A program made the position numbers and the translations under genes. From Aricia agestis (taxonomy: Eukaryota; Arthropoda; Insecta; Lepidoptera; Lycaenidae), in the NCBI RefSeq assembly GCF_905147365.1, contig NC_056408.1, positions 11,408,001-11,472,000 of the forward strand: 64,000 nt of DNA, written 5' to 3'. The notes beneath the pieces were generated by a model. The model saw nothing but the letters and a program-made list of their open reading frames with translations. It was not told the DNA's origin and searched no databases. Numbering within the stretch: the first letter of the stretch is position 1; each line of letters begins with the position of its first letter. Below, piece by piece: positions 1 to 10,710 of the stretch.

Positions 1-59
1 TAAATACGAGAGAGGGGCGCGTCATTTTAAGTTGGTCAAACTAAACCTACGTGTGAGCT

Positions 60-690
60 TAAGGAGTGAGCCCATTGTGACGGGCCGTGCCGGGGCTCAG
101 CGTGCCGGGGCTCATCGCAAAAATCCGCCTCCATACAATTTGTATGGAAGCGGATGCGCGTATCGCACACTGTGTCGGGGCGCAGCGGATTTCCGTCAAT
201 GCGACAAGGCAACAGTGTGACCACACTTCACATAGATTTCCACTTTTCGGTAGATTTGAGGTCAAATGAATGACGATTTAGTAGTCCAATTTTTTTTGTA
301 AATTTTAATAGAAGATCGATATTATATAACAAATACTTAATATAAAAAATTAAAATGCATAATGAAGACAGTCCATACTTTAGTGATCGAAGAGTCCATA
401 TAAACATTTTAGTTTTATTTTAGTTTCAACCACGTAGAATACATTGATTAATAAAGGTAGATTTTCGGTAGAATCTAAAACACGGTCTAGTAGATTTTAG
501 TAGAACATAGCAACGTTTTTGATACATCGAGTCACGAGTGATTTAATAGTGGTCGCACTGGAGCTATCCAAAGTACTCAAAATCCGTCAATGCGATGCAG
601 CCCGGCCCGGCAATAGTGTGCTATAGCGCATTTTGCGCTGTGCTGAGCCCCGATCCGCCCCGGCAAGCCCCGGCACGCGCCGACAAAGTG
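60..690. repeat. GC-rich-ended MITE-like element
   Basis: Two GC-rich blocks face each other at about 83-115 and 656-679. Both are built from CGTGCCGGGGCT-type words and lie in inverted orientation, with AT-rich DNA between. This is how a non-autonomous DNA transposon looks. Exact ends and target duplication were not resolved. Short open frames here are chance products of the palindromic ends. Confidence 0.4.
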
Positions 691-699
691 AGCGCGAAC

Positions 700-1778
700 C
701 TTTAAAGGTCTGTTCTAAAGCAACCGCTATAAAAATAATGGGTAGAGATTAGAGAATACATAGGTCTACTTTTCGGGCTACGCGGCCTACGGAGCCGAGC
801 TCGTAGAGTCAAATGAATTTAGAGCTCGCCTTCTCCAATTACTAATATATAACTATATAAGCAATTCTGTAGTTAATGCTAAGTACTCACATACGGTTTT
901 TACCGACTTCCAAAAAGGAGGAGGTTATACGTTCGGCTGTATTTTTTTTGTATGTTCAACGATAACTCAGCCGTTTGTGATCCGATTTTCAAAATTCTTT
1001 TTGTGTTGTATACTCGAGGGGACTCCTTGAAATTTGTATGGAAACATATAGTGATTTCAATTTTTTCATTCATGAAAAGCATTCGAGGTAAATGCTACCA
1101 AAAAGTAAGATTTTGCATCAGGTTATACCCTGGGTCCGAAGGTACCCAACAGAACTTTTGAATCCTTATAGATACAGGTTCGGGGATTTCGGCGTTGTTT
1201 AAAGAACTGAAAGCATAAGCCAACACATCAATTTATTTGATCATCATCATCAAAATCATAATTATGGCATGGGTCATCACATTATGACCCAATTATTGAT
1301 GCTTTTCGTAATATTTTGCATCGAAGCAGATGTTTTTGATGATTATTTAGCTGTTTGTGGACCGATTTTCAAAATTCTTGTGTTGTTGTATGTTGATATA
1401 ATCTTGATTTTGTATAATAATTACAAATTGGTGAGCTGATGATGGGATCTCTGAGCAATCGATGGAAATCATTGAAATTTATCTATCAAAAGACTCATAG
1501 TGGTTAAAATGTTGTTTCTAGTAACTTAAACATATGTTACGAATAAGAGAAAGTTCATACGAAGGTGTCTCTTGGTCCAAAGGCACTGAACAGAACTCAA
1601 CCTTTAAAGATAAAAGTTTTTAAATTGCAGCATCGCTTAGATAACTGCGCATTTACCACAATTTCGCTTACAGTAACATAATGTGAATAGTTAACATTCG
1701 TAGTGGTTATTTACGCATAAAAACTCTTGTAGATAACTAAAAGAGTAAAATTATTATTTTTAACAAATAAATAATAAT
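700..1778. other. Intergenic, no gene seen
   Basis: No open frame with coding character and no splice-compatible exon was found. A scrap of the 'ACCGACTTCCAAAAAGGAGG' repeat sits at about 900-925. The rest is AT-rich sequence typical of decayed repeats. Confidence 0.5.
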
Positions 1779-2111
1779 TAAAACCGACTTCCAAGGTAAA
1801 AACAATAATAATATGAACTAAAAAGTAACTCTTACTCTATAATAGTGCTTCTTTCAGAATTCGTCTAAATCTCAACTATTTCTGTTCATACTACAGTCTT
1901 CATTACTTTGAAGTCGGTACCAGTCCCAAAAGCTTCAGATATTCTGACATTAACTGAACTCACGATAAAATTAGCTGGTACCGACTTCAAAGTAATGAAG
2001 ACTGTAGTATGTACAGAAATAGTTGAGATTCAGACGAATTCTGAAAGAGGCACTATTATAGAGTAAGAGTTATTTAATACTTTTTAGTTCATATTATTAT
2101 TGTTTTTACCA
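1779..2111. repeat. Palindromic MITE, 'ACCGACTTC' family, copy 1
   Basis: Left arm 1,795-1,923 and right arm 1,975-2,110 are near-perfect inverted copies separated by about 50 bp. The family recurs at 3,785-3,946 (one arm), 40,029-40,258 (right arm plus loop) and 59,637-59,929. This copy is the most complete one in the window. It has no coding capacity and would fold into a hairpin of about 130 bp. Confidence 0.75.
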
Positions 2112-2394
2112 CCGGAGCCGAGGCACAGGGCGTAGACTCTGGGGGTGCGCAAAAATGGCCAAACCAGGCAGGAGTATTATTTTTTCGGTTTGCTCCCGAT
2201 AATAGTTCCCGCTGCGCCCCTAAAGCACGATTCCAACAGTAAAATAGACCTATACATTGCTTTGGGTAATATAATATTATCTAAAAAAGCAAGGACGCAG
2301 TTGTAAAAGCTCGCACAGGGCGCAAAAAATACTCTTTACGGCACTGGTTTTACTGCAAATCGAGTAATAATTGCTGTGTGGACCGCAAAACTCA

Positions 2395-2460
2395 CAGCTC
2401 GAAGGCTCGCATCGAGCCAGCTCGAAGGCTTGCATCGAGCCGGCTCGATGGATTTAAGGC
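2395..2460. repeat. Short tandem repeat, 23-bp unit
   Basis: A 23-bp unit beginning CAGCTCGAAGG and ending CATCGAGC occurs at 2,395-2,417 and 2,418-2,440 with one difference, followed by a partial third unit. The unit contains its own inverted CGAG/CTCG words. Confidence 0.7.
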
Positions 2461-2676
2461 CCTGTATTCCCAAAAACGGACGATTTTCAGGATTTAAAAG
2501 TGACAGGAGACATAAAAATACAGTAATTTGTTAGTTAAGGATCTAACACTGTGGAATTTATTTTCCATCACACAATATCATGAACTTCACTCGATAGAAA
2601 AAAATCCCAAAGTTACCTCTTCTTTTAACGAAATTGCCATACTATGTCCAAATTATTTGGAATTTTCAGATAATTT

Positions 2677-2745
2677 TTGTACGTAATATCTAGGGCGTGT
2701 ATTTTGTACGTAATATGTAGGGTGTGTGTGTAATATCTAGGGCGT
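2677..2745. repeat. Short imperfect tandem repeat
   Basis: About two and a half copies of a unit containing GTAATATCTAGGGCGTGT lie head to tail. No function can be read from it. The surrounding 2,112-3,278 otherwise holds nothing I recognise. Confidence 0.6.
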
Positions 2746-3278
2746 TTCGTTTTTTTGACTCGATTTAATTGATGTATAAAATAATTATCAATTTTCGATT
2801 TAATTGACGACCAAAAAAATATAAAATTGCAGGCTAAAGGCGAGGATGAACCCCAATTTGTTATCTAGTTCCAATATAATAACGAAGTGTTAAAAATATG
2901 AGATATATAAAGCACAATATTTAAAATACCTTACACCATAAACATTTTAATAAAACGTAATACTTCGGCTGTAATTAATTTACAAACTCACCTCCGAAAA
3001 AACCCTATTTCATCAAAATATAAGTATTAACTAGGATAATTATACATTTTATTTGAATAAATTGTTAGTAAATCTATATTAAAAGCTCTTTAACCGAACA
3101 ATTTTGTTTCTTAATATTTATTTCCAAAGATATTTAAAAAATCATGAAAAATAGAGAAAGTCCGCCGGAGTAGTTACAGTTTTATGCTAAGCTAAAATGA
3201 ATCTTATTGCGATGCGTACACGCTTGGTCTTTGGTTGTGTGCAAGGTTATCATTTTTGATTGAGATTAATCCCCGCCT

Positions 3279-3532
3279 TAAGAGCTGGCGCGCATTACGA
3301 CTTTTTTTCGCGCGATTATTTTACCGACCGACCAAAATTCAAATAAAATGTTACTTTATGAAATAGGCTACAGATTTCATTTTCTACCGACATTTGTCTA
3401 GCGACCCATGCTGCCGCTGCTTTTCAATGGCGTAGAGCAAAATGAAATCTATAGCTTATGTCATAAAGTGGCATTTTATTTGAATCTGTGTAGGTCGATA
3501 AAATAATCGCGCGACTAAAAGTCGCGCATAAG
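3279..3532. repeat. Fold-back MITE
   Basis: The outer segments are imperfect inverted copies of about 95 bp. The left has GCGCGATTATTTTACCGACC and CAGATTTCATTTT; the right has AAAATGAAATC and AAAATAATCGCGCGAC. The loop is about 60 bp. It is probably a non-autonomous DNA transposon. Confidence 0.65.
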
Positions 3533-3784
3533 GTAAGTACATGAACAAAAAAAAAATATCGCGAAAAAAAATTTCCGTCGAATTAAGGGTTAAAGTCGAA
3601 AGATAAAAGTTTGCAAAATTGCAGCATCGCTTAGATTTAAACTGCAAGCATTTACTACAATTATTACGCTTACAGTAACATAATGTGAATAGTTAATATT
3701 CGTATTGATTATTTACGCATAAAGTCTTATCTTGTAGATAACGAAAAAGAATGATTTTTTTAAATTTTTTGTTAAAAGTTTTTA

Positions 3785-3946
3785 ACAAAAAATTAAAACC
3801 GACTTCCAAGGCAAAAACAATAAGAATATTAACTAAAAAGTATTAAATAATTATTTCTCTTTAATAGTGCCTTTTTCAGAATTCGTCTAAATCTCAACTA
3901 TTTCTGTACATACTACAGTCTTCATTACTTTGAAGTCGGTACCAGC
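3785..3946. repeat. Palindromic MITE, 'ACCGACTTC' family, one arm
   Basis: This matches the left arm of the element at 1,779-2,111, from AAAACCGACTTCC to GAAGTCGGTACCAG, with small indels. The second arm is absent, so it is a truncated copy. Confidence 0.65.
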
Positions 3947-4248
3947 TAATAAAGGAGATAGAGAATAGGTACTAAGCTACGTACAGAAAAGTTATTTAAA
4001 AGTGACCTGAAAAGAAAAGAAAAAAAAACCTTCAAAAAAGAAATGAAATCCCACCAAAAATATGAAATGTAAAAAGAGCCCAGCAAAATATTGCATAGCT
4101 ATTCAATACTTCTGTCGTAAAAAGTTTTCAGATCACATTCAAGCCAAGCCTTCAACTTATTTTGTAATTTAAATCAACATTGAGTAAATGTATCAATAGA
4201 TTTCTTTATTTTATAATTATTTATAATAATAATAATATAATAATATCT

Positions 4249-4511
4249 ATGGACGCTCCACACCACGTCAGTCTGGCCCGGTGCTAAGACCTGACCGTAC
4301 CTGAAGGACTTGTGGTACGGGTACCAGACAACGGAAATATATTTAATACTTTTATACTATGCATATATTTAAGATTTTTATTATATGATACACATATTTA
4401 ATACACATCCATGACCCAGGAACTTTGAAAACTTTTTGTTCCGTCGGCGGGATTCGAACCCGCGACCCCCGGCTTGAGCTACCAACAGCCACCAACTGAG
4501 CCACGGAGGTA
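4249..4511 (-). mobile_element. tRNA-derived SINE
   Basis: Read on the minus strand, a tRNA-like head at 4,440-4,511 has an A-box-like GGCTCAGTTGG and a B-box GGTTCGAATCC, so it could carry an internal RNA polymerase III promoter. A unique body follows, ending with TGACGTGGTGTGGAGCGTCC and an ATT-rich tail at about 4,220-4,252. The same tail recurs at 15,598-15,668. The head does not fold as a functional tRNA. Confidence 0.8.
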
Positions 4512-4512
4512 T

Positions 4513-4704
4513 TATAGTGGTTTGGCAATGAGCACAAGAGAAACAAAATATATAAAACTGCATATTATTTGCAGGAGTTCATACTTACACAGACGGCAAG
4601 CCTAGAGTGTTTTAGTATGTAAGGACGTATGTGGCCGATGGTACCCAATAAATCCAATTAATCACTGATTATTTCTCTAGTGCTCATTGCCAAGTCACTA
4701 TCTT
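4513..4704. repeat. Small MITE
   Basis: Inverted ends GTGGTTTGGCAATGAGCAC (left) and GTGCTCATTGCCAAGTCAC (right) bracket about 190 bp, with TATA-like flanks. It lies inside the larger fold-back element. Confidence 0.6.
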
Positions 4705-4724
4705 ATATCTTTAAACGAGTAATT

Positions 4725-4902
4725 CTTGTATATATGTATATATATAATTGGAATCTCGGAATCGGCTCCAACGATTTTCATGAAATTTAGTATATAGGGG
4801 GTTTCGGGGGCGATAAATCGATCTAGCTAGAAATCATTTTTAGAAAATGTAATTTTATTCGTGTTTTATCGAATACCGAGCAAAGCTCGGTCAAATAGCT
4901 AG
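4725..4902 (+). mobile_element. Non-autonomous Helitron, 3' end resolved
   Basis: The 3' end has the Helitron signature: a short hairpin CCGAGC-AAA-GCTCGG at 4,876-4,890, then CTAG at 4,899-4,902, followed by T. The 5' end, in a TATATA tract, is approximate. A related copy lies on the minus strand at about 45,445-45,760. Confidence 0.7.
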
Positions 4903-5078
4903 TATTAATTATAAAATAAAGAAATCTATTGATACATTTACTGAATGTTGATTTAAATTACAAAATAAGTTGAAGGCTTGGCGTGAATGTGATCTGAAAA
5001 CTTTTTACGACAGAAGTATTGAATAGCTATGCAATATTTTGCTTGGCTCCTTTTACATTTCATGTTTTTGGTGGGATT

Positions 5079-5930
5079 ATATTATACATAGGTATCAACA
5101 CTCATTAGTATTTTACTACATATATTATTAGATAACGGACTATAGCAGCTTCTGGTTAATATCATACCATCTAGCTGATATTTTAAACCACTTTTAATAC
5201 TTTCTATAAACCTTAAAGGTATTACGTTGTTACTACCTATCTGTCTATCTCTCTAGTAATCCTAGGTAAGCTAAGGTAGGATCTGTAGAGACAATCCATT
5301 TTCCAACAAAAACCTCTGGATTCGAATAGAAGTATCGAACGAATATCGGAAAACGGTTGTACAGACTTATATAGGTACGAGACTTTTCAATCAATGTATT
5401 CGGCGGACTGTGCAGATAGGTACGTTGCAAGTTACAAGTAAAAGAAGATGAGAGCAAATATCTAACGCAGTCTTTCCTTTTATGTTATCACACTCACACT
5501 CAGATATCTTTCCATTTATCTTATAACCACGTTACAACACCCTCAACAATTGTTGAGGGGCGGCGAATGTTCGTACAAATTCAACGTTTTCAAGAATTGT
5601 TTTCGGCACCTTCCCACCGATATTTTTGTCTGTCTGTTTTTTATTGGGATTACATACTAACTATTAACTAATCTCGCGTCAGAAAAAAGCCAACAAGGCT
5701 GAACCCAAAGACTTCTATTTAAACTGATGTAGAAGTTTTTGGCTGAACCCACATGGAAATAATAATAATTTTCCTACCTTTAATTAACGCTGGCAACCCC
5801 TTTCCACTACCCGATCGATTTAAAATTTTTTTTGGGTGCACAGGAAGTACAGACCAACTGTTTGGAAGAAAATTAAAGCCGCTGAACCTGAGTAAGACCA
5901 GAGAAGAAAGTAGTGGGTGGGGAAAAAAAG
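5079..5930. other. Intergenic, no gene seen
   Basis: AT-rich sequence with no convincing exon or recognised repeat boundary. The open frames at 5,719-6,075 and 5,753-6,043 overlap on opposite strands, lie over a low-complexity CCCCA/TTTTT tract and look non-coding. Confidence 0.45.
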
Positions 5931-5933
5931 GAA

Positions 5934-6110
5934 AAAATATTTTTCCCCATTTTTTCCCCACCCCACTACACCCATACCCACCGCGCACGACCAGCCAGCA
6001 CGCCAGCACGCCGATTATCAGAAAAGGCTGTTCAGGGAAGTAGCTAACGGAGTTTTGATACAGCTGAAGCCACATGACCGATTTGGTCGCCAGCTCTCCG
6101 TCGATAATGA
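5934..6110. repeat. Dispersed repeat shared with 29.2-29.7 kb
   Basis: The stretch from the TTTTTCCCCACCCCACTAC tract to GGTCGCCAGCTCTCCGTC is about 170 bp long. It is also present twice, as facing copies, at 29,172-29,336 and 29,556-29,720. Here there is a single arm. Confidence 0.65.
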
Positions 6111-7420
6111 ATATTCGTCTCCGTCAATAACATTGCTCGCAACTTCGTTCCGCAACAATTCAAAGGCGAAACGAAATCGCATATTTTGCCCGGATCAAAA
6201 TTGTTTCCTTGTAACCTTTCTTCGTCTTTCATTAAGAGCGTTCCTGACTCCAAAAATCAAACATTGTCCTTCTCTCTTCACACTCACGCCCGTCTTTCAT
6301 ATGCCAGGTGAAAAAGAACGACGCCGAATCATTGCCAAGTTAGTTTTACTTGAATAAAAGACGAACTATAATGATTATGAAAAAAGTGCTTTGAGCAAAT
6401 TTAGGTTTTAATAATAATGCCTTTTTAGATATTAAAAAATATTAAAGAAAAGTCAGCAAACCTCGAAGATTCAAGCAAAAATGTGTCTAAAACAAGGTTT
6501 TTTATAAAAAAGAAAATATCGAGCATTTTTTCAGTAATCGTGTTTTCGTCTTGAGCAATCTTCATGAACTGAAGTAAGTAACTTCAGTAGTAAGTGTCAA
6601 AAAATCAGTTTTCTAGACCTTACAGATTTTGAGATCTAGGTTTAAGTATGTAGTCAAGTTAGGGTCAGGTGCGCTCTTAACACCTCCATCGTGGGCATCG
6701 CAGACACAATAGATTTTCAATTGTTATGCGACAGCCGGCTGCCGCTTGGGGATTGGTGGGTTAAAAAAATTTTCATTGGCTCAGCGGTTTAGGTTATAAA
6801 AAGACAAATACACTTTCGAATTTATAATATTAGTAGAGATTGGGTAACGTAGACTGAGAAAACTTTATACAAAATCTAAAAGATAAGCGAAAAATAAAAT
6901 AAAAATAAATAAAATCGTTACAAGTTAACGGTCTTTCATACAACATAAAGAGTCCTGGGATCAAAGAAATATTATCTGAGTTCTTAATAAAAATATTACT
7001 AGAAAAATACTTTGAATAAGTATAATAGGGAGCCGCGAGAGATAAGCTGCGTTGCATCGAGCTTAAAGCTCCGTCCACTCTTTGCCGACCATTCCTTTTG
7101 ATTCACAGGGAAAATGTTTACGTTTAGCCTTTTATTATGTAAGTATTTTTATTGCTGTGTTCTACGTTCAATCGAACCTAGCTCCATCCATGGTAATCAT
7201 TCTAAAGTTCAGTTGATTTTTCTACTAGATGTGGTCAATAGAAAGCTTCTTTCTAGAAAGTAGTTTTTCGTTGACTATTTACTTTCTAGAAAGCGATGAC
7301 ATACGGCAAGTTCAAAGAATACTATGTTTAATCAATTGAAAAATATAAAAAAGTAACACAATTTACCACTTTGCCACAGAACATCCCTACGAGGCCTACG
7401 AAGGTGCTACGAAACGCCTA
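6111..7420. other. Intergenic, no gene seen
   Basis: Mostly AT-rich unique-looking DNA. A small hairpin built on CTTTCTAGAAAG words lies at about 7,240-7,295. The 146-residue open frame ending at 6,357 starts inside a repeat and shows no domain. Confidence 0.45.
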
Positions 7421-7617
7421 ATGGCGGCTCTCGACATAGGCGAACGCGTTGGCCAACGCGTCTGCAGACGCGTTGGCCCAATGTGTAGAACGGGCGTTCG
7501 CGCGTTGGCCAACGTCTAAATACCTACGGCCAACGCGCGAACGCCCGTTCTACACATTGGGCCAACGCGTCTGCAGACGCGTTGGCCAACGCGTTCGCCT
7601 ATGTCGAGAGCCGCCAT
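7421..7617. repeat. Perfect 90-bp palindrome with nested palindromes
   Basis: Arms 7,421-7,510 and 7,528-7,617 are exact reverse complements over 90 bp, with a 17-bp loop. Each arm itself contains a 28-bp perfect palindrome centred on a PstI-type CTGCAG core and several MluI-type ACGCGT words. The arms are strikingly CpG-rich against the AT-rich surroundings. Terminal words are ATGGCGGCTCTCGAC and its complement. It is probably a fold-back transposon. Origin and target duplication are unclear. Confidence 0.9.
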
Positions 7618-8639
7618 AAGACGTGAGACGTCCGTAGAAAACCGCGTAACTAACATACAAAATTTTACTTTTAGTGCGTGCACAATTATAAAGAATGTTG
7701 ATTAATAATTTCTTCGTACGACAAATAAAATTAATAAAACACCAACGTTCTTATTGTACGAATAATGTTCTTTACGGACGAAATACGATGAGATTATACG
7801 AAAATGGAATCATAAAGGTTTTTCGCGTCGTTAAAAAACATTTGAATTTCGAACGGAAGGCGAGGCGGAGCTCCGTCGTAGCTGATGCGATTATAACACC
7901 ACGTTCGAGCGCCCCGCTATAGCTGCGAGCCGGGCCTCATTCAGACCCACCCTCGTGTTAAAATTGTCCGCACTGTTCTGCTATACTGTTATAAAATCCA
8001 TTGTTCGACTCTTATAACTATTACGGAACAACGGGCCGTGAAACTGAAACGAAAATTAACTCAATAAACATTACCTTGGGCTTTGTTATTGGAATGAGAA
8101 TTAGGTATCATCATCATTGAAAGTAAGTATTTAAAGTTAGAATTCTTAGGACGCATACATATTCGTACACGATAAGTGCTTTTAAATTATGTATGTCGTC
8201 ATGACGACTTTGTAGTTTTTCAATGAACACAGAAATACAAAATATTTTGACCACAAAATTAGGGTCAATAAGGGCTCTATCTTATGAACATTAATAAGGT
8301 TTATGAAATATTGATATTTAATAATATCATTCTCTAAAATTAGTTAAATTAGGGCACTTATACCTTACACGTACCTTTCATCAAAAAAGGTTAAGTACAG
8401 GTATTTCACGTGGGCTCTATTTAAAAAGTGTACATTTTGCTTTCTCTAAGGCTAAGTTTGCTCTGCGCAAAATATAAAGTGCGTCCAAATTTCCTTTACA
8501 TCTGGATCAAACCTCTATGCCGCCAATATAAAGACAACTCACGAACTTTCGAAGTAGAATAAAGAAGATAGGATCTAATTATGTCGGGGCGCAACGTGAC
8601 AAACTGCGTTTTTCATACAAGTTCGTTTTAAAAGTTTAA
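7618..8639. other. Intergenic, no gene seen
   Basis: A 75-codon frame at 7,695-7,922 starts with ATG but has no recognisable domain and no homologue I know. Nothing else was found. Confidence 0.4.
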
Positions 8640-8767
8640 GGGCCTATTTCACCACTTTCTGATTAGGCTATCTACCAATTAACTTGACAGATCAAGTATG
8701 GAGATACTGTCAAAAAAGTTCTGAATAGCCTATTAGGTACTTTATCAGAAAGTGGTGAGACAGACCC
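8640..8767. mobile_element. 128-bp MITE flanked by TTAA
   Basis: The terminal inverted repeats begin GGGCCTATTTCACCACTTTC and end with its near complement GAAAGTGGTGAGACAGACCC. TTAA sits on both sides (8,636-8,639 and 8,768-8,771). The ends resemble PIF/Harbinger-type termini, but a TTAA duplication would also fit a piggyBac-like enzyme. Confidence 0.7.
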
Positions 8768-8771
8768 TTAA

Positions 8772-9460
8772 CCAAGTACGCAATACATGACAAAACGTGT
8801 ATGTAAATGCGGCCCGCTACGTCTTAATGTGCACGTAACTGGACGGAGTGTGGAAAGGGTTTCCAGGCGTCCGGATAAAGCCGGACACAGACAGGATTTT
8901 TTAACGTACCTATATGATGTAAAATTCTATCAATTAAGTAGAAAAAAAAATCCACACTCGTTGCCGAACAGTTTATACTGAGAGTATAAATTCTAAGTAG
9001 TCAATAGTAGAGTTTCCGGATTTTCTGTACAAATATCCGGCTAAGCTTTGTCCGGCTTTTCAGTTTAGCGCTGGCAACCCTAAGTGTGGGAGCGGGCACG
9101 TGGCGCTCGCTCACTGGGAACAACATCGTGATTTACATTAGCCACAATTTGTGTCGTTTAACATCGCGTCTAGTGGGCGCGAGGATTTGCCCGCTCGTGC
9201 AAAACAATCCTGATATATTGGAATTGATTTACCGATATTGTTACAGAACGTGACAGAGTTACATTTTAAAATGTCATCCAATTATAGTTAATTATTATCA
9301 TTATATTTTGTGTTGTTGAACAAGCTTTGGAGTATCCACGGTAAATTACATAAACAATGCATTGTTCGAATAAGGAGTATACCTACCTACTTATAGTGTT
9401 ATTCCAGAGCTTAATATACATACTATCATGCCAAATATTCGTTCTGTAATCTTTGTGTAA
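8772..9460. other. Intergenic, no gene seen
   Basis: A 64-codon frame at 8,787-8,981 has no domain. At about 8,870-9,080 the words CCGGATAAAGCCGGAC and GTCCGGCTTTTCAG recur, probably remnants of a repeat. No exon is supported. Confidence 0.4.
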
Positions 9461-9880
9461 ATTAAATTAAGAAATTTAAAAAAAACCCCCGCCAAAACAA
9501 CTTTAAAAAGTAATGAAATAATATTTACTGCCTTTAAGTTCAAATGATTCCTAACTTGTGTAAAGTAATAATTATTTTAGTCCATAATTGTTGTCACGGT
9601 GTGTCGGGGGACCGAAAAGTAAACTACAACCTACAACCGCCAAATCGCTGATTAGTGATTACCTATCTCGATTCAGATCGCTGTGAATTGATCCTTAAAC
9701 TTGTTAAGTTAAATTAAACATCTACATTAGCGGTCCCCCGACACACCTTGATAACAATTATGGACTAAAATAATTATTACTTTACACAAGTTAGGAATCA
9801 TTTGAACTTAAAGGCAGTGAATATTATTTCATTACTTTTTAAAGTTTGGCGGGGGTTTTTTTTAAATTTCTTAATTTAAT
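9461..9880. repeat. Fold-back element with about 150-bp arms
   Basis: Arms 9,461-9,614 and 9,731-9,880 are inverted copies with few mismatches. They include AACCCCCGCCAAA and, at the inner ends, GTGTGTCGGGGGACCG. The loop is about 116 bp. Non-coding, probably a MITE. Confidence 0.8.
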
Positions 9881-9964
9881 TTTATTTCGTACTTTTTAAA
9901 CTTTTGTTGGTTATAGTGCAGAATAATTCCTATCAACAGAATCATATTCTCATGATTACCATCT

Positions 9965-10220
9965 ATCAATGTCCTTTTCGATGAGGCCGTTAAAATGAGC
10001 CCAAACATGAAACCTCCACTTTGGGTTCATACGAAGCTCGGTTCCTATAGAATCCAGGTGATACTGCAGCAGCAGCATGTAAATATTTACTGTTTATACT
10101 TTATCTACTTCTTACTGGTTGTCACAATTAAAATGAGCCCAAACACGAAACCTCTGCTCTTAGTTGGCGAGGAGTTGGATATCCTATTGATTACCAGGTG
10201 ATGCTGCAGCACCAGGTCAA
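9965..10220 (+). repeat. Tandem duplication, about 135-bp spacing
   Basis: AAAATGAGCCCAAACA-GAAACCTC occurs at about 9,992 and again at about 10,132. Each copy is followed by CCAGGTGAT-CTGCAGCA at a similar distance. The open frame across both units is a repeat artefact. Confidence 0.65.
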
Positions 10221-10407
10221 CTTTCCATTATTATGTGTATATGTATATTGTATATTCACAAATATCACGAACTAAAATGAAATATAAAACCTATCAAACG
10301 ACTACAAGTTGCTAACGGCCTTTCATGAACCAGATAAACCCTGATTGTCCAGGATTTGATTGGTTCATAAAATGTAAGTAATAAATAATTAATACCGAAT
10401 ACATAAT

Positions 10408-10660
10408 AACTCCCACACCGGTTTCGGTGACCAGGCCAGTTACGCAGGAGTCATTTCATAGTACCCAAGTGTGTGTAGGCGCAGGACAGGACCGACTTTT
10501 TACATGCCCGTCCGACGTATGGATCATCTTACTTGTCAATCAGGTGATCAGCCTGCATTGTCCTAACCAAACTTGGAAATAACATGTTTCCAACGCGGGA
10601 ATCGAACCCACGACCTCCGAGTCAAGAGCCAAGCTCTGAACCGTTGGACCACGGAGGCGT
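10408..10660 (-). mobile_element. tRNA-derived SINE with 15-bp target duplication
   Basis: On the minus strand a tRNA-like head (B-box GGTTCGATTCC, CTT in the anticodon position, hence probably tRNA-Lys derived) starts at 10,660. It is followed by a body ending near 10,408. A perfect 15-bp direct repeat, TACCGAATACATAAT, flanks it at 10,393-10,407 and 10,661-10,675. This fixes both ends and marks LINE-mediated retroposition. Confidence 0.88.
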
Positions 10661-10710
10661 TACCGAATACATAATGATTAAGTACATAATACAAATATAA
10701 AACAACCTTA

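Larger units (their letters stand above)
4047..5078. repeat. Fold-back element with about 174-bp arms, filled with other insertions
   Basis: The arms 4,047-4,220 and 4,905-5,078 are inverted copies that differ at only a handful of positions. They start AATCCCACC and end GGTGGGATT. Between them lie a SINE, a small MITE and a Helitron, each annotated separately. The arms are therefore the ends of an older element into which the others inserted. Confidence 0.75.

Noticed and set aside
4440..4511. tRNA gene on the minus strand
   Set aside because: Box A and B are present, but the cloverleaf stems do not pair properly and a SINE body follows, so it is a SINE head.
5719..6357. Overlapping open frames of about 100-146 codons on both strands
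   Set aside because: They cover a low-complexity and repeat-shared segment, show no domain, and conflict with each other.
8636..8771. piggyBac element because of TTAA on both sides
   Set aside because: The ends are Harbinger-like rather than typical piggyBac. TTAA may come from a shorter palindromic target, so I left the class open.
10585..10660. tRNA-Lys gene on the minus strand
   Set aside because: The acceptor and anticodon stems are poor, and the sequence is the head of a SINE with its own target duplication.
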